In this document: in pieces, positions 1 to 8,011 of the stretch | Numbering within the stretch: position 1 is the stretch's first letter | How the letters are laid out: each line of letters begins with the position of its first letter | DNA from: JAUZQZ01 sp964624255 | Lineage (GTDB): Bacteria; Pseudomonadota; Zetaproteobacteria; Mariprofundales; Mariprofundaceae | Reading direction: 5' to 3' | Length of the DNA stretch: 21,585 bases | Assembly (NCBI GenBank): GCA_964624255.1 | Contig: CAZUWV010000021.1 | Span: 1 to 21,585 of the forward strand | The notes under the pieces: model-generated | Told to the model about the DNA's origin: nothing | The model's database searches: none | What the model saw: the letters and a program-made list of their open reading frames with translations, nothing else | Translations under genes and position numbers: made by a program

Positions 1-38
1 CTCAGTCCTGAAAACAGGCGAGTTGAAGTGAATATCAC

Positions 39-44
39 AGGAGG
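39..44 (+). promoter_or_regulatory. Strong ribosome binding site of the pilin gene
   Basis: A perfect AGGAGG lies 9 bases before the ATG at 54. It decides the start of the pilin gene and suggests high translation, as expected for the most abundant product of a conjugation operon. I see no convincing promoter in the 38 bases before it; the transcript may begin upstream of the window. Confidence 0.8.
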
Positions 45-53
45 AAAAAAAGA

Positions 54-371
54 ATGGAAAAAATAGAGACAAGAACAAACATGCGAACAGCGCTGTTCGC
101 CGTCGCGGTGGCGGCGACATTTATTTTAATGACTATGCCGGACGCCCATGCGGCCACTACGGGTAGCGTATTCCAGTTGGCGTACACCACTCTGGTCGGA
201 TGGGTGCAAGGCTACGGAGGCAAGGTTTTTGCAGTATTGGCATTTTTCGTTGGATTGGGTGTTGCCGCATGGACCAAAAGCTTGCTCCCGCCGTTACTGG
301 GTATTGGCATTGCATTTTTAGTCGCATACGGCATACCCATCATTGAAGGCGTTGCGACGGCAACGATCTGA
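54..371 (+). CDS. traA: TraA-like type IV secretion pilin precursor
   Basis: A 105-residue pilin precursor. Residues about 10-33 form a Sec-type leader ending in AHA, so cleavage after residue 33 would leave a mature pilin of 72 residues, close to the roughly 70-residue F pilin. The mature part has two hydrophobic segments (about residues 59-72 and 78-100) separated by a short polar loop with WTKSLLPP, the two-helix hairpin layout of F-like pilins, which sit in the inner membrane before assembly into the pilus. It is the first gene of the operon and lies 3 bases before traL, the usual place. An S26-type peptidase gene further downstream may process it. Pilin sequences diverge quickly, so the call rests on size, topology and position more than on identity. 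Confidence 0.85.
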   Translation: MEKIETRTNMRTALFAVAVAATFILMTMPDAHAATTGSVFQLAYTTLVGWVQGYGGKVFAVLAFFVGLGVAAWTKSLLPPLLGIGIAFLVAYGIPIIEGVATATI

Positions 372-374
372 CTG

Positions 375-680
375 ATGGGCGGCATGGATTCTCAGGAACA
401 GCTAAGTCTGATGATGCCCCGGCACCTGGACGATGAAGGAAAGTTCTTATGGTGGGACTTTCAGCAGGTGTTGATCGTCATTGCCATCATGGGGTTTTCC
501 ATCGTGGTGAACATGCTACCTGAAGGTATTGTTTTGGGGGTTTTAGCAGGCATTGGCATTGGACGCCTCAAGAGCGGGCGTGGGCGTGGTTATATGGCGC
601 ACACGGCATACTGGTATTTGCCGATGAACATGGGAATGAAACGAACACCATCATCGGATATTACGCGGTTTATCGGATGA
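375..680 (+). CDS. traL: TraL, conjugative pilus assembly inner-membrane protein
   Basis: A 101-residue protein (91 in F). It has the TraL pattern: a start region with PRHLDDEGKFLWWDF (about residues 14-28), a hydrophobic stretch at about 31-61, then RLKSGRGRGYMAHTAYWYLP near 64-83, which matches the family C-terminal signature. TraL is a small inner-membrane protein needed for pilus assembly. Two in-frame ATG codons, 375 and 384, are possible and neither has a clear ribosome site; the gene is probably coupled to the pilin gene, which ends 3 bases before the first ATG. It overlaps traE by 4 bases (ATGA). Confidence 0.92.
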   Translation: MGGMDSQEQLSLMMPRHLDDEGKFLWWDFQQVLIVIAIMGFSIVVNMLPEGIVLGVLAGIGIGRLKSGRGRGYMAHTAYWYLPMNMGMKRTPSSDITRFIG

Positions 681-1261
681 AAGAGACGCAGCTTGCTGGT
701 GGTATCAGCCGATTGAGTAGTGAGGCGCGCTTTTTGCGCGTCTCCCTGCTCGGCTCTATCCTGATCATCCTGCTTATGGCAATTCATATGATAACCACAA
801 GTACCGACATCAAGGTAACGGTGGTCGCGCCCCCGGATATTACGAAGGACTTCTGGATCAGTACAAATGGATTTGGCCCTGCCTATCTTGAGCAGATGGG
901 GACATTCATCGCCTATATGGCCCTGAATTCCACCCCCGCAACCCTTGCCTTCCAGGCGAACCTTTTGAAACCGTATCTAGCTCCAGGGGCTTATGGAAAG
1001 ATAACATCGTCGCTGGCGGCAAAGCGTAAGCGTTTCGCACGTTATCAGATATCCACTCTCTTTTATCCGAATCAAATTTCTCTTTCTACAAGCCATTGCC
1101 GCATTCAGATATCTGGAGAATTGAAAACGTTTATTGGAAACAAGACCGGCTCATCAAAGATGAGAAAGCTGGATATCGAATGCAAAAATGTAAACGGGAG
1201 GTTTTATGTCACGAGTCTTAAGCTTGTTAGCGCTGACCCTCATAATGGCCGCGCCAGTTAA
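677..1261 (+). CDS. traE: TraE, VirB5/VirB8-like conjugative pilus assembly protein
   Basis: A 194-residue bitopic inner-membrane protein with a short cytoplasmic start, a membrane segment at about residues 23-41, and a periplasmic part. Family landmarks are the VVAPPDITKDFWIS stretch, GPAYLEQMGTFIAYMALNSTP, and STLFYPNQISLS followed by a beta-rich end. TraE is a core inner-membrane component of F-type secretion systems and is structurally VirB8-like. The ATG overlaps the traL stop in an ATGA. The 3' end overlaps traK by 56 bases, unusually long for this operon. The conserved part ends about 10 codons before the stop, so most of the overlap is a variable tail. Confidence 0.93.
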   Translation: MKETQLAGGISRLSSEARFLRVSLLGSILIILLMAIHMITTSTDIKVTVVAPPDITKDFWISTNGFGPAYLEQMGTFIAYMALNSTPATLAFQANLLKPYLAPGAYGKITSSLAAKRKRFARYQISTLFYPNQISLSTSHCRIQISGELKTFIGNKTGSSKMRKLDIECKNVNGRFYVTSLKLVSADPHNGRAS

Positions 1262-1952
1262 TGCCTTCGCGGTCACCATACTGGATGCCGATTTGTCTGA
1301 TTCGCTTCTTGCGAGGATTTCCGACCATGATCCAAACCGTATCCGCATCGCGGATGGCTATATAGCGTCTGCGGTAGGTCCGAAGAATGGGCGTATTGCT
1401 ATCGAAACGAACGATAAACAGGGGGAGATATTCATTCGTATCAACGCGAATGACCCTGATAAAGACAAAGCATTCACCTTATTTCTCACTGATGCACATG
1501 GTCGGGATTATAATTTATTGTTGAAGCCGCGCGCCATCGCCGGAAAAAGCATCATGATCATTCGTTCCCACACCTCCCGTTTGACAGGGAAACATAAGCG
1601 TCCGGTAGGTATATCCATTCGAGAATCAAGGATAAAGCGTCTCGTCCGGGATATGGCGATGGGTAACGATACGCACCGTTGCACTGCTAAATCCGAAGAC
1701 AGAAAAACACTATTATGGCAGGGGACAGATTTTCGCCTGAGGCGAACTATAAAATGCGGGGATTTCTCTGGAGAGCGTTACACGTTAACCAACATAAGCC
1801 ACAACGGAATACGCATAGCCGAGCAGGAGCTTTACAGTGAAGGCGTAGCTGCTATATCTGTCGCGCGCATGCATTTACGCGCTGGCAGCATTGTGAGTCT
1901 GGATCCCGGCAAATCTACTACGGTCATCATTATTCGGGATGCAACAGAATGA
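1206..1952 (+). CDS. traK: TraK, secretin-like outer-membrane core protein
   Basis: A 248-residue exported protein (242 in F). The leader MSRVLSLLALTLIMAAPVNAFA ends with an AFA signal peptidase site near residue 22. The rest is beta-rich and resembles VirB9/TraK: a first domain with repeated basic and acidic strands, and a C-terminal domain near residues 180-240 with YTLTNISHNGIRIAEQELY and a closing run of short strands. TraK forms the outer-membrane ring with TraV and binds the TraB C-terminus. The start is chosen at 1206 because GGGAGG lies 4 bases before it and the signal peptide begins exactly there, inside the end of traE. Confidence 0.9.
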   Translation: MSRVLSLLALTLIMAAPVNAFAVTILDADLSDSLLARISDHDPNRIRIADGYIASAVGPKNGRIAIETNDKQGEIFIRINANDPDKDKAFTLFLTDAHGRDYNLLLKPRAIAGKSIMIIRSHTSRLTGKHKRPVGISIRESRIKRLVRDMAMGNDTHRCTAKSEDRKTLLWQGTDFRLRRTIKCGDFSGERYTLTNISHNGIRIAEQELYSEGVAAISVARMHLRAGSIVSLDPGKSTTVIIIRDATE

Positions 1953-3301
1953 GCGATTCGCCAGCGCCTCTTTCATGGTGGGAGCGGATCACCAGGTCTT
2001 TCACAAGGACTCCTCCTCCATCTACGCAAGATACCCCATCCACATCAGGACCAAAGAGCCGCAAAGGGTCACAGTATCTGTTGGCTGGTGGTATCTTGAT
2101 CGTTTTATTGGTACTGGCTCTTGTCAGCGTGAGTCTGAGCCAACGATCCGGAATTCGGAAAGATATGCAACCGGTTGACTCGCCAGTTGATATGAAGGTG
2201 CATTCAATTACAGCGCTAGGCGCGGGCGTATCAGACAGGGATATATGGATCACAAAGTCCGAATCCGTCATGCATAATATGGCATTGGAACTGCGAAAAC
2301 TAAAGCAGAAAATCCAAAAACTTCAAACCGACCAAAAAAATAACAAGCAGCCTGATTCTGGTGTATTTGGTAATACAGCGGCGCACATTTCGGAGAATAC
2401 CCTTCCGGTATTTCCTCCACATCCTATAAACTCACCGGCTACAATCCCCCGGATAGGGTCGGCAGGAACACCTCCCGAAACATCCATTACCCCGATCGCG
2501 TCGCTACCGCCGCAACCACCGCAAAGTTTAACGCAGTTACCATATCAGCCTGGTTTCGGGGATGCACAACCCGAGCAACCAGTCCCACCTCCAGATAGCG
2601 GAATGCTAGTGGTGCATTTAAAACCTCCCGTGGATACGGCAAAAAAAAGTAAACCAAATGATCAAAGCGCATGGCTCGCCATCAGCTTCACGCCAGCCCA
2701 ATTATTAAATGGTCTGGATGGGGCAACGGGTGGGCAGGCACAGCAAAATCCGCAGCCGGTATTGATGCGGGTTACGGATATGACGCAAATGCCTAATCGT
2801 TATCAACAGGATTTCAGGGAGTGCTTTATTACCGCTGCCGGATACGGCGATATATCCAGCGAGCGAGTCTATCTGCGGCTTGAAAAATTATCGTGCATTG
2901 ACGATGAGGGGCATGCGATCGAGGAAACTATTAATGGTTATGTAACCGGTGAAGATGGCAAGGTTGGTATGCGTGGCCGACTGGTTAGCAAGCAGGGGCA
3001 GGTGTTGGCCAAGGCACTTCTTGCCGGTCTTGCATCCGGTATTGGCACCGCATTCACTCGGACCCTTAGTACACAGTCTATCTCACCATTGGGCGCAACC
3101 ACCACCTTTCCCCCGTCCGCTTCTCTTCGCGCAGGTATTTATTCCGGCGTCGGCAAAGCACTTAACAAATTAGCTAATTTTTACATCAAGCAAGCCCAGA
3201 AACTATATCCTGTCATTGAGGTAGATGCTGGACGGTCAGTGGATGTTATTATCAACAAGGGTGTGCGTTTAGCCCAGTGGGACAAGAAGAATCAACGATG
3301 A
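1949..3301 (+). CDS. traB: TraB, VirB10-like envelope-spanning scaffold protein
   Basis: A 450-residue protein (475 in F). It has a cytoplasmic start of about 42 residues, one membrane segment at about 43-63, and a predicted coiled coil at about 100-130 (ELRKLKQKIQKLQ). A proline/glutamine-rich linker follows at about 140-230, then a VirB10-type C-terminal domain that includes FTPAQLLNGLDGATGGQAQQ and GYGDISSERVYLRLEKLSCI. The domain order is that of TraB, which links the inner-membrane complex to the TraK/TraV outer-membrane ring. The ATG overlaps the traK stop by 4 bases, and the stop overlaps a candidate start of the next gene in the same way. Confidence 0.94.
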   Translation: MSDSPAPLSWWERITRSFTRTPPPSTQDTPSTSGPKSRKGSQYLLAGGILIVLLVLALVSVSLSQRSGIRKDMQPVDSPVDMKVHSITALGAGVSDRDIWITKSESVMHNMALELRKLKQKIQKLQTDQKNNKQPDSGVFGNTAAHISENTLPVFPPHPINSPATIPRIGSAGTPPETSITPIASLPPQPPQSLTQLPYQPGFGDAQPEQPVPPPDSGMLVVHLKPPVDTAKKSKPNDQSAWLAISFTPAQLLNGLDGATGGQAQQNPQPVLMRVTDMTQMPNRYQQDFRECFITAAGYGDISSERVYLRLEKLSCIDDEGHAIEETINGYVTGEDGKVGMRGRLVSKQGQVLAKALLAGLASGIGTAFTRTLSTQSISPLGATTTFPPSASLRAGIYSGVGKALNKLANFYIKQAQKLYPVIEVDAGRSVDVIINKGVRLAQWDKKNQR

Positions 3302-4173
3302 AAACGGGAGATGGTTTAATGGAAACAATGACTAAAGACGTGCGGGAACCAAAATGGATAAAGTGGCTGGCATTGGCCATCGCCTTTGCCATTATTTTAA
3401 TCTTTATGGCCGTTTCGGCAGAAGCTTGCCCATCCGGCCCTAATGTCCGGCAGCATGCGACCATGATCGTTCCACGGACGACGATGGGTCCCTTCCGGGA
3501 AGATGTACAATCGACAGTTTCCGGGACAACGACTGCCACTGTCCGGCAACATATACAATCGACTCTTCCGGGGACAACTATCGGAGCGATTCGCAAAACC
3601 CCGATGGCGGGTGTGTACGAAATACAAATGGGAAAAACCATCGCTTATACGAACAGCCAAGGGAAGCTGTTCATTGTCGGGCACATGTATGATCCATCTC
3701 ACAACCGTGATTTGACCGCTGAACGGCTGGCGGACCTTCATCGCATTCAATGGAAAGATTTACCTTTGAAGGACGCCATCATCTCCGGGCCGAAGAACGG
3801 CGTGAAGATGGCGGTATTTACCGACCCTGAATGTCCGTATTGCAGGCATCTGGAAACCATGATGAAAGGCATGAAAGGCATCAGAATCTACACTTTTCTG
3901 TTTCCCCTTGAGTCCATCCATCCACAGGCCCGCGCCATGGCGGAATCCATCTGGTGCGCGAAGAACCGGCATAAGGCTTTATTGAGTGTCATGTTAGACG
4001 GCAAAACACTAAAATCGGGAACATGTGACACTTCGGTTATTGATCGCAACATCCAACTAGCGCGAAAGTTCGGTATTAACGGTACGCCCGGATTGATTTC
4101 CGGTACGGGGAGGATCAGTGCCGGATCGCCGCAGTCAAAGACGGCTCTGCGCGCCTGGCTGGCACAGAAATGA
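3298..4173 (+). CDS. DsbC-like periplasmic disulfide isomerase with tandem-repeat insert
   Basis: A thioredoxin-fold protein of 291 residues if read from the ATG at 3298 (284 from 3319). A signal/anchor segment ends in SAEAC. A stretch of three 16-residue repeats (DNA 3445-3588) comes next, then a DsbC N-terminal (dimerisation) region with GVYEIQMGKTIAYTNSQGKL and RDLTAERLADLHR. The catalytic domain has CPYC at residues 179-182 and the cis-proline loop GINGTPGLI. It should shuffle or form disulfides in the cysteine-rich periplasmic products of this operon (TraU, TraH, the TraN-like proteins). The start at 3298 overlaps the traB stop as ATGA. The start at 3319 has a better ribosome site (GGGAG at 3306-3310, 8 bases away). 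The repeat insert is not usual for DsbC. Confidence 0.9.
   Translation: MKTGDGLMETMTKDVREPKWIKWLALAIAFAIILIFMAVSAEACPSGPNVRQHATMIVPRTTMGPFREDVQSTVSGTTTATVRQHIQSTLPGTTIGAIRKTPMAGVYEIQMGKTIAYTNSQGKLFIVGHMYDPSHNRDLTAERLADLHRIQWKDLPLKDAIISGPKNGVKMAVFTDPECPYCRHLETMMKGMKGIRIYTFLFPLESIHPQARAMAESIWCAKNRHKALLSVMLDGKTLKSGTCDTSVIDRNIQLARKFGINGTPGLISGTGRISAGSPQSKTALRAWLAQK
3306..3310 (+). promoter_or_regulatory. Ribosome binding site favouring the second DsbC start
   Basis: GGGAG sits 8 bases before the ATG at 3319 and only inside the reading frame of the ATG at 3298. It argues that the DsbC-like protein may begin at 3319 (METMTK), 12 residues before its hydrophobic signal segment. Confidence 0.45.
3445..3588 (+). 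repeat. Three tandem 48-bp coding repeats in the DsbC-like gene
   Basis: Three consecutive units of exactly 48 bases (3445-3492, 3493-3540, 3541-3588) encode 16-residue repeats such as VRQHIQSTLPGTTIGA. Units two and three are more alike (both carry a tacaatcgac core), and unit one has drifted. A few bases of a fourth unit (IRKTP) follow. The repeats lie between the signal peptide and the dimerisation domain, so they would form a Thr/Gly/Pro-containing periplasmic stalk or linker. No function is known to me. Confidence 0.9.
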
Positions 4174-4703
4174 AAAATTTCATGCTGAACTTTTCAGCGA
4201 AGCAGTCGTTATTTTTGAGCGTTCTGGCTCCAATACTTCTTGGCGCCTGCGCACCAACGTTTCATTGCTCGTCTGGTATGAAAGGCCCGGGGTGCAATTC
4301 CGTATCACAGGTATATGATAATGAGCATTTAGGCAAGCCTGTATCGCAGGTATATGATGAAGCACATCAAAGCTCGCCGAACCCTCCTCCCTCGTTAATA
4401 CCAACAGGACTACCGCAAACGATTAAACCTGGCGCCCCGTTACGCAGCCGTGCGCGCGTATTACGCGTATGGATGGCGCCATGGGTGGATAGAGATGGAG
4501 ATTATCACGATCAGTCCTATTTATATCTAGTTCTGGGACATGGGCGTTGGTATGTTGATCATGCACGCAAGCGCATTATTCGACACTTTGCACCACGGGT
4601 TATTCCTCCGCTCAGGAATAAACCAACAGCCAGCAGTGGAAAACCGAAGCACACAAACCAACCATCCGCTACACCAGCGCTGAATTCACAAATATTGAAA
4701 TGA
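4170..4703 (+). CDS. traV: TraV, outer-membrane lipoprotein of the conjugation core
   Basis: A 177-residue lipoprotein precursor (171 in F). The leader ends in the lipobox LLGAC, so Cys27 would be lipidated. Family landmarks follow: the paired cysteines in FHCSSGMKGPGCNSVSQVYD (about residues 32-51), then RSRARVLRVWMAPWVDRDGD (about 93-112) and SYLYLVLGHGRWYV. TraV anchors the TraK ring in the outer membrane. The ATG overlaps the stop of the DsbC-like gene, and the stop overlaps traC, each by 4 bases. The C-terminus is polar and proline rich. A 13-residue segment beginning VSQVYD is duplicated. Confidence 0.92.
   Translation: MKNFMLNFSAKQSLFLSVLAPILLGACAPTFHCSSGMKGPGCNSVSQVYDNEHLGKPVSQVYDEAHQSSPNPPPSLIPTGLPQTIKPGAPLRSRARVLRVWMAPWVDRDGDYHDQSYLYLVLGHGRWYVDHARKRIIRHFAPRVIPPLRNKPTASSGKPKHTNQPSATPALNSQILK
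4302..4367 (+). repeat. Imperfect 39-bp duplication inside traV
   Basis: The stretch gtatcacaggtatatgat at 4302 recurs with one change at 4341, exactly 39 bases later. It gives VSQVYDNEHLGKP followed by VSQVYDEAHQ. The repeated motif is the conserved TraV segment just after its second cysteine. The duplication is in frame and leaves the lipoprotein intact. Confidence 0.8.
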
Positions 4704-7141
4704 TTAAAATTCTACGTCAACTGATAGAACCGGATGCGATTGATCCGTCTTCCAGGCGCGCCCCGCGCTTCTCTAAATGGCTACCGTATATGGCATGCGA
4801 TGATGCAGACAATGTATACCAGAATGAGGATTCATATGGCTTCGTGCTGGAGTGCATTCCACAAGCAGGGTCGGACATGGAGATGGCGCGGATCCTGATG
4901 AGCCTGTTTACGCTGGGATGGCCTGCCGACACGGGCATCCAGTTTCATATGTATGCCTCTCCGAATATACGTTCCATGGTATCGAAGTGGGCGGAGAGCC
5001 GCGAGGGTAAAGAATTAGATGCCCAGCGCGTGGGTGGAATTTACCGGGATATGTCTCGCCGCCGGGTTGAATACCTCCTTTCCGGAACACGTAAATCACT
5101 CTTCAGAAGTTCTCCGTATTTCATACGAAATTTTCGGTTATTTGTATCGGTAACATTGCCCGGAAGAATGACCGAAGAGAGGCGTCGCCACCTCGTCGAA
5201 TTACGGCGTGGCGCGCAATCTATTCTAACCAGCGCAAGCCTTCCTGCATATGTTGTGACGCCGGAAACTTTAATTACATGGCTTGCGGAGATGTTGAATC
5301 AGGAAGATTACGCAAAAGAGCTTGTTTATGACAAGGGTAAGTTGATTCGCAATCAGATATTGAATTTTGATACGACGATGGATGTCAAATCGAACCATAT
5401 TTTGATCAATAGCCATACCGAAATGAGAATGATGTCGATCAAAAACTATCCGGAAGAATTTCCTTTGTGGGGTATGGCTGGACTTATAGGTGATGTGTTC
5501 CAGAACAATTTGCAGTATTCGTGTCCGTTTCTTTTCACGCTTGGCGTACACCTTCCTGATATAGAAGCGGCGAAGACGGGGGCGCAAATGAAAGCCGCCC
5601 GTGCGACCCATGATGTTGATACGCCGATGGCAAAGTTCCTGCCGGATTTTGCACTCAAGAAACGTGATTGGGATATCGTGATGCAAGCACTAGCCGAGGG
5701 CCACAGTATGGTCAAGCTCTATCATCAAATTGTGCTGTTCGCGAAAAAAGGTTACGGCGTGCAGGCTGAACAATCCGCGAGGGCCGTACTGCGCGCAAAG
5801 AACTGGGAACCATGTTCTGATCGCTTCATGCAGACGCAAGGTCTTTTAAGTGCGCTGCCGATGTCGTTATCGAAAGGCATGTGGTCGGATATTAAACGGA
5901 TGGAACGATATTCCACAAAAACAACGGGGAACGCCATGCATATGGCTCCTCTAATCGCCGAATGGAAGGGAACTGGCACACCAACCTTGCAACTGTATGG
6001 GAGACGTGGCCAAGTGATGCACTTCGACTTTTTTGATAACATGGAGGGGAACTACAACGTGGCCATCGCCGCCGCCAGCGGATCGGGCAAGTCATTCTTA
6101 TTGAATGAAATTATACTATCATACCTGGGTATCGGTGGGCGTGTATGGGTCATTGATGTAGGGCGTTCCTACGAAAAACTATGTGGTTTATTAGGTGGCG
6201 AATTTATTGAGTTTACCCCCTCCGCCAAAATATGCATTAACCCGTTCACTCATGTGCAGGATATAAACGAAGAGCTATCGCTGCTTAAATCACTTCTGGC
6301 GCGCATGGCACATGCATGCATTGAAACGACCGATCTCGAAAATGCCATTCTGGAGGATGGCATTCGGCATGAGTGGGATTTGAAAGGGAATACCATGACT
6401 GTTACGGATGTTGCGAGTTATTTGGCCGGACAATCCGATGATCGCGCCACGGATTTGGCTCGCATGCTGTTGCCATATACGGCGTCCGGCATGTATGCCC
6501 AATATTTTGAGGGACATAACACACTCGATTTCAAGAGTAACTTCATCGCCCTCGAGTTAGAGGAATTAAAAAGCAAACCGGACTTGCAAGCCGTGGTGCT
6601 GATGATTGTGATGTACGAAATACAGCAAGCCATGTACATGGGTGAACGGAGTCAACGCAAGATCTGCATTATTGATGAGGCGTGGGATCTGATGTCTGGT
6701 GCTGGCGCTTTCATTGAAACCGGGTATCGCCGGGTACGCAAGTACGGAGGCTCCTTTATTACCGCCACGCAATCAGTAAATGATTATTACAAATATCCCG
6801 CATCGCTTGCTGCTTTTGAAAACTCTGACTGGCTCCTTCTTCTCAGGCAAAAAAAGTCCAGCATCGAACAACTCGCCAATACCGATAAAATTGTTATGGA
6901 CGATTCGATGAAGCGCATGCTTACAAGCCTGAAAACATCGCATGGCGAGTTTTCTGAAATATATGTGCATTCATCCATGGGTTCAGGAATCGGGCGCCTC
7001 ATTGTTGATCCATTTTCTGCGATTTTATATTCAAGCAAAGCCGAGGATTTTGCACGCATGAAGGAGTTGACCGGGCAAGGTATGGAGATTTCTGCCGCAG
7101 TGGAGCATGTTTTGGAGGAGCGCAAAAGCCATGGAAACTAA
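4700..7141 (+). CDS. traC: TraC, VirB4-family ATPase of the conjugation system
   Basis: An 813-residue cytoplasmic, membrane-associated ATPase (875 in F). The N-terminal half carries the TraC-specific region. The C-terminal half is the RecA-like domain with Walker A at residues 458-465 (AASGSGKS, Lys464) and Walker B at about 654-660 (KICIIDE, Asp659 and Glu660), followed by AWDLM. Further VirB4-type landmarks are RRVRKYGGSFITATQSVNDY and FENSDWLLLLRQKKSSIEQL. TraC powers pilin extraction from the membrane and pilus assembly. The gene is full length with no breaks; its ATG overlaps the traV stop by 4 bases. Confidence 0.97.
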   Translation: MIKILRQLIEPDAIDPSSRRAPRFSKWLPYMACDDADNVYQNEDSYGFVLECIPQAGSDMEMARILMSLFTLGWPADTGIQFHMYASPNIRSMVSKWAESREGKELDAQRVGGIYRDMSRRRVEYLLSGTRKSLFRSSPYFIRNFRLFVSVTLPGRMTEERRRHLVELRRGAQSILTSASLPAYVVTPETLITWLAEMLNQEDYAKELVYDKGKLIRNQILNFDTTMDVKSNHILINSHTEMRMMSIKNYPEEFPLWGMAGLIGDVFQNNLQYSCPFLFTLGVHLPDIEAAKTGAQMKAARATHDVDTPMAKFLPDFALKKRDWDIVMQALAEGHSMVKLYHQIVLFAKKGYGVQAEQSARAVLRAKNWEPCSDRFMQTQGLLSALPMSLSKGMWSDIKRMERYSTKTTGNAMHMAPLIAEWKGTGTPTLQLYGRRGQVMHFDFFDNMEGNYNVAIAAASGSGKSFLLNEIILSYLGIGGRVWVIDVGRSYEKLCGLLGGEFIEFTPSAKICINPFTHVQDINEELSLLKSLLARMAHACIETTDLENAILEDGIRHEWDLKGNTMTVTDVASYLAGQSDDRATDLARMLLPYTASGMYAQYFEGHNTLDFKSNFIALELEELKSKPDLQAVVLMIVMYEIQQAMYMGERSQRKICIIDEAWDLMSGAGAFIETGYRRVRKYGGSFITATQSVNDYYKYPASLAAFENSDWLLLLRQKKSSIEQLANTDKIVMDDSMKRMLTSLKTSHGEFSEIYVHSSMGSGIGRLIVDPFSAILYSSKAEDFARMKELTGQGMEISAAVEHVLEERKSHGN

Positions 7142-7481
7142 GACAATGACAAACACCGGCCACGCGAAAAACATGGGTAACGGCTCCCTATGGTTGTTGC
7201 TGGCCCTCTTTCTCAGTGTAACAGCATTCGGAATATCTAGCATTACATACTGGCATCAATTGCAACAACCGCAGATAGTGACTATTGATCTGGTCGGTTT
7301 GGCCACCACGGCCAGGCACAGGTTGCACACTCAGGAGTCCATGGCGCTGTTTGCCCGGAATTTGCAGCGAGAATTAAAGCGCCTTTCCCAGCAAGAGCAT
7401 CTGGTTATTATGTCCAGCAGGGCTGTTGCGGCAGGGACTCCGGATATCACGAGGCGCGTGCGACGGGACCTTTTACCATGA
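7131..7481 (+). CDS. trbI: TrbI, F-type pilus retraction-associated inner-membrane protein
   Basis: A 116-residue protein (128 in F) from the ATG at 7131, which overlaps the end of traC by 11 bases and is preceded by GGAGGAG at 7114-7120. It has one membrane segment (about residues 22-42) and a periplasmic part ending in the family signature LSQQEHLVIMSSRAVAAGTP, then DITRRVRRDLL. In F, TrbI affects pilus retraction. Its position right after traC matches F. The reading frame stays open further upstream inside traC, but that part shows no TrbI similarity and is an antiphase extension. Confidence 0.88.
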   Translation: METKTMTNTGHAKNMGNGSLWLLLALFLSVTAFGISSITYWHQLQQPQIVTIDLVGLATTARHRLHTQESMALFARNLQRELKRLSQQEHLVIMSSRAVAAGTPDITRRVRRDLLP

Positions 7482-8011
7482 TGGCCGCCGCGATGGAGTT
7501 CATGGATTCCATTCATCCACCGGAGCGCGTCATTCGCTGGCTAATGCGATTACTATACGCCATGGCGGCTATTGTCATCACCACCGTCGTTGCTCGTCCG
7601 TTCTTTACTGTGGGCATTAACCTGGATCATTCTTTGCCTGGTACAGTATTTCTCATCCACAAAGGAGAAATGCCGAAGCGTGGTCAGGTTGTGGCCTTCC
7701 GGTTCCAGGGATACAAACCGTATTTTCCGGCAGGGGCTATCTTTGTAAAACTTTTAGCGGGCATTCCTGGCGACACTGTGCGCGCCACGGATCATGGGTG
7801 CATTCAATATTCTGTCAATCAAACGGTTATTGGTTGCGCCCGGGCGCATGCACGCGATGGGCACTCACTGAACCTCGGCCCGGTCGGTATGATACCCAAG
7901 GGGCGATATGCGGTACGCGGCACATCCTGGGATAGTTTCGACTCGCGCTATGCGGGCGTGGGCTGGATCAGGAAAAGCCAGATTATTGGTCGTGCGTATC
8001 GATTATTCTGA
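7478..8011 (+). CDS. S26 (TraF-type) signal peptidase, candidate pilin-processing enzyme
   Basis: A 177-residue inner-membrane serine protease of the S26/TraF type. A membrane anchor lies at about residues 22-42. The catalytic serine is probably Ser52 in NLDHSLPGTVFLI, and the catalytic lysine is Lys91 in FVKLLAGIPGD. The GIPGD box and the C-terminal SWDSFDSRYAGVGWI segment match family regions. Classical F has no such gene in its operon, but related systems (RP4 TraF, R27/SXT-type homologues) do, and there it matures or cyclises the pilin. Here the natural substrate would be TraA; this is inference. ATG codons at 7478, 7481 and 7493 are all possible starts; the first overlaps the trbI stop. 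Confidence 0.9.
   Translation: MMAAAMEFMDSIHPPERVIRWLMRLLYAMAAIVITTVVARPFFTVGINLDHSLPGTVFLIHKGEMPKRGQVVAFRFQGYKPYFPAGAIFVKLLAGIPGDTVRATDHGCIQYSVNQTVIGCARAHARDGHSLNLGPVGMIPKGRYAVRGTSWDSFDSRYAGVGWIRKSQIIGRAYRLF

Noticed and set aside
3252..3750. Minus-strand open frames opposite the DsbC-like gene
   Set aside because: They are shadows over the 48-bp repeats with no start signals and no recognisable product.
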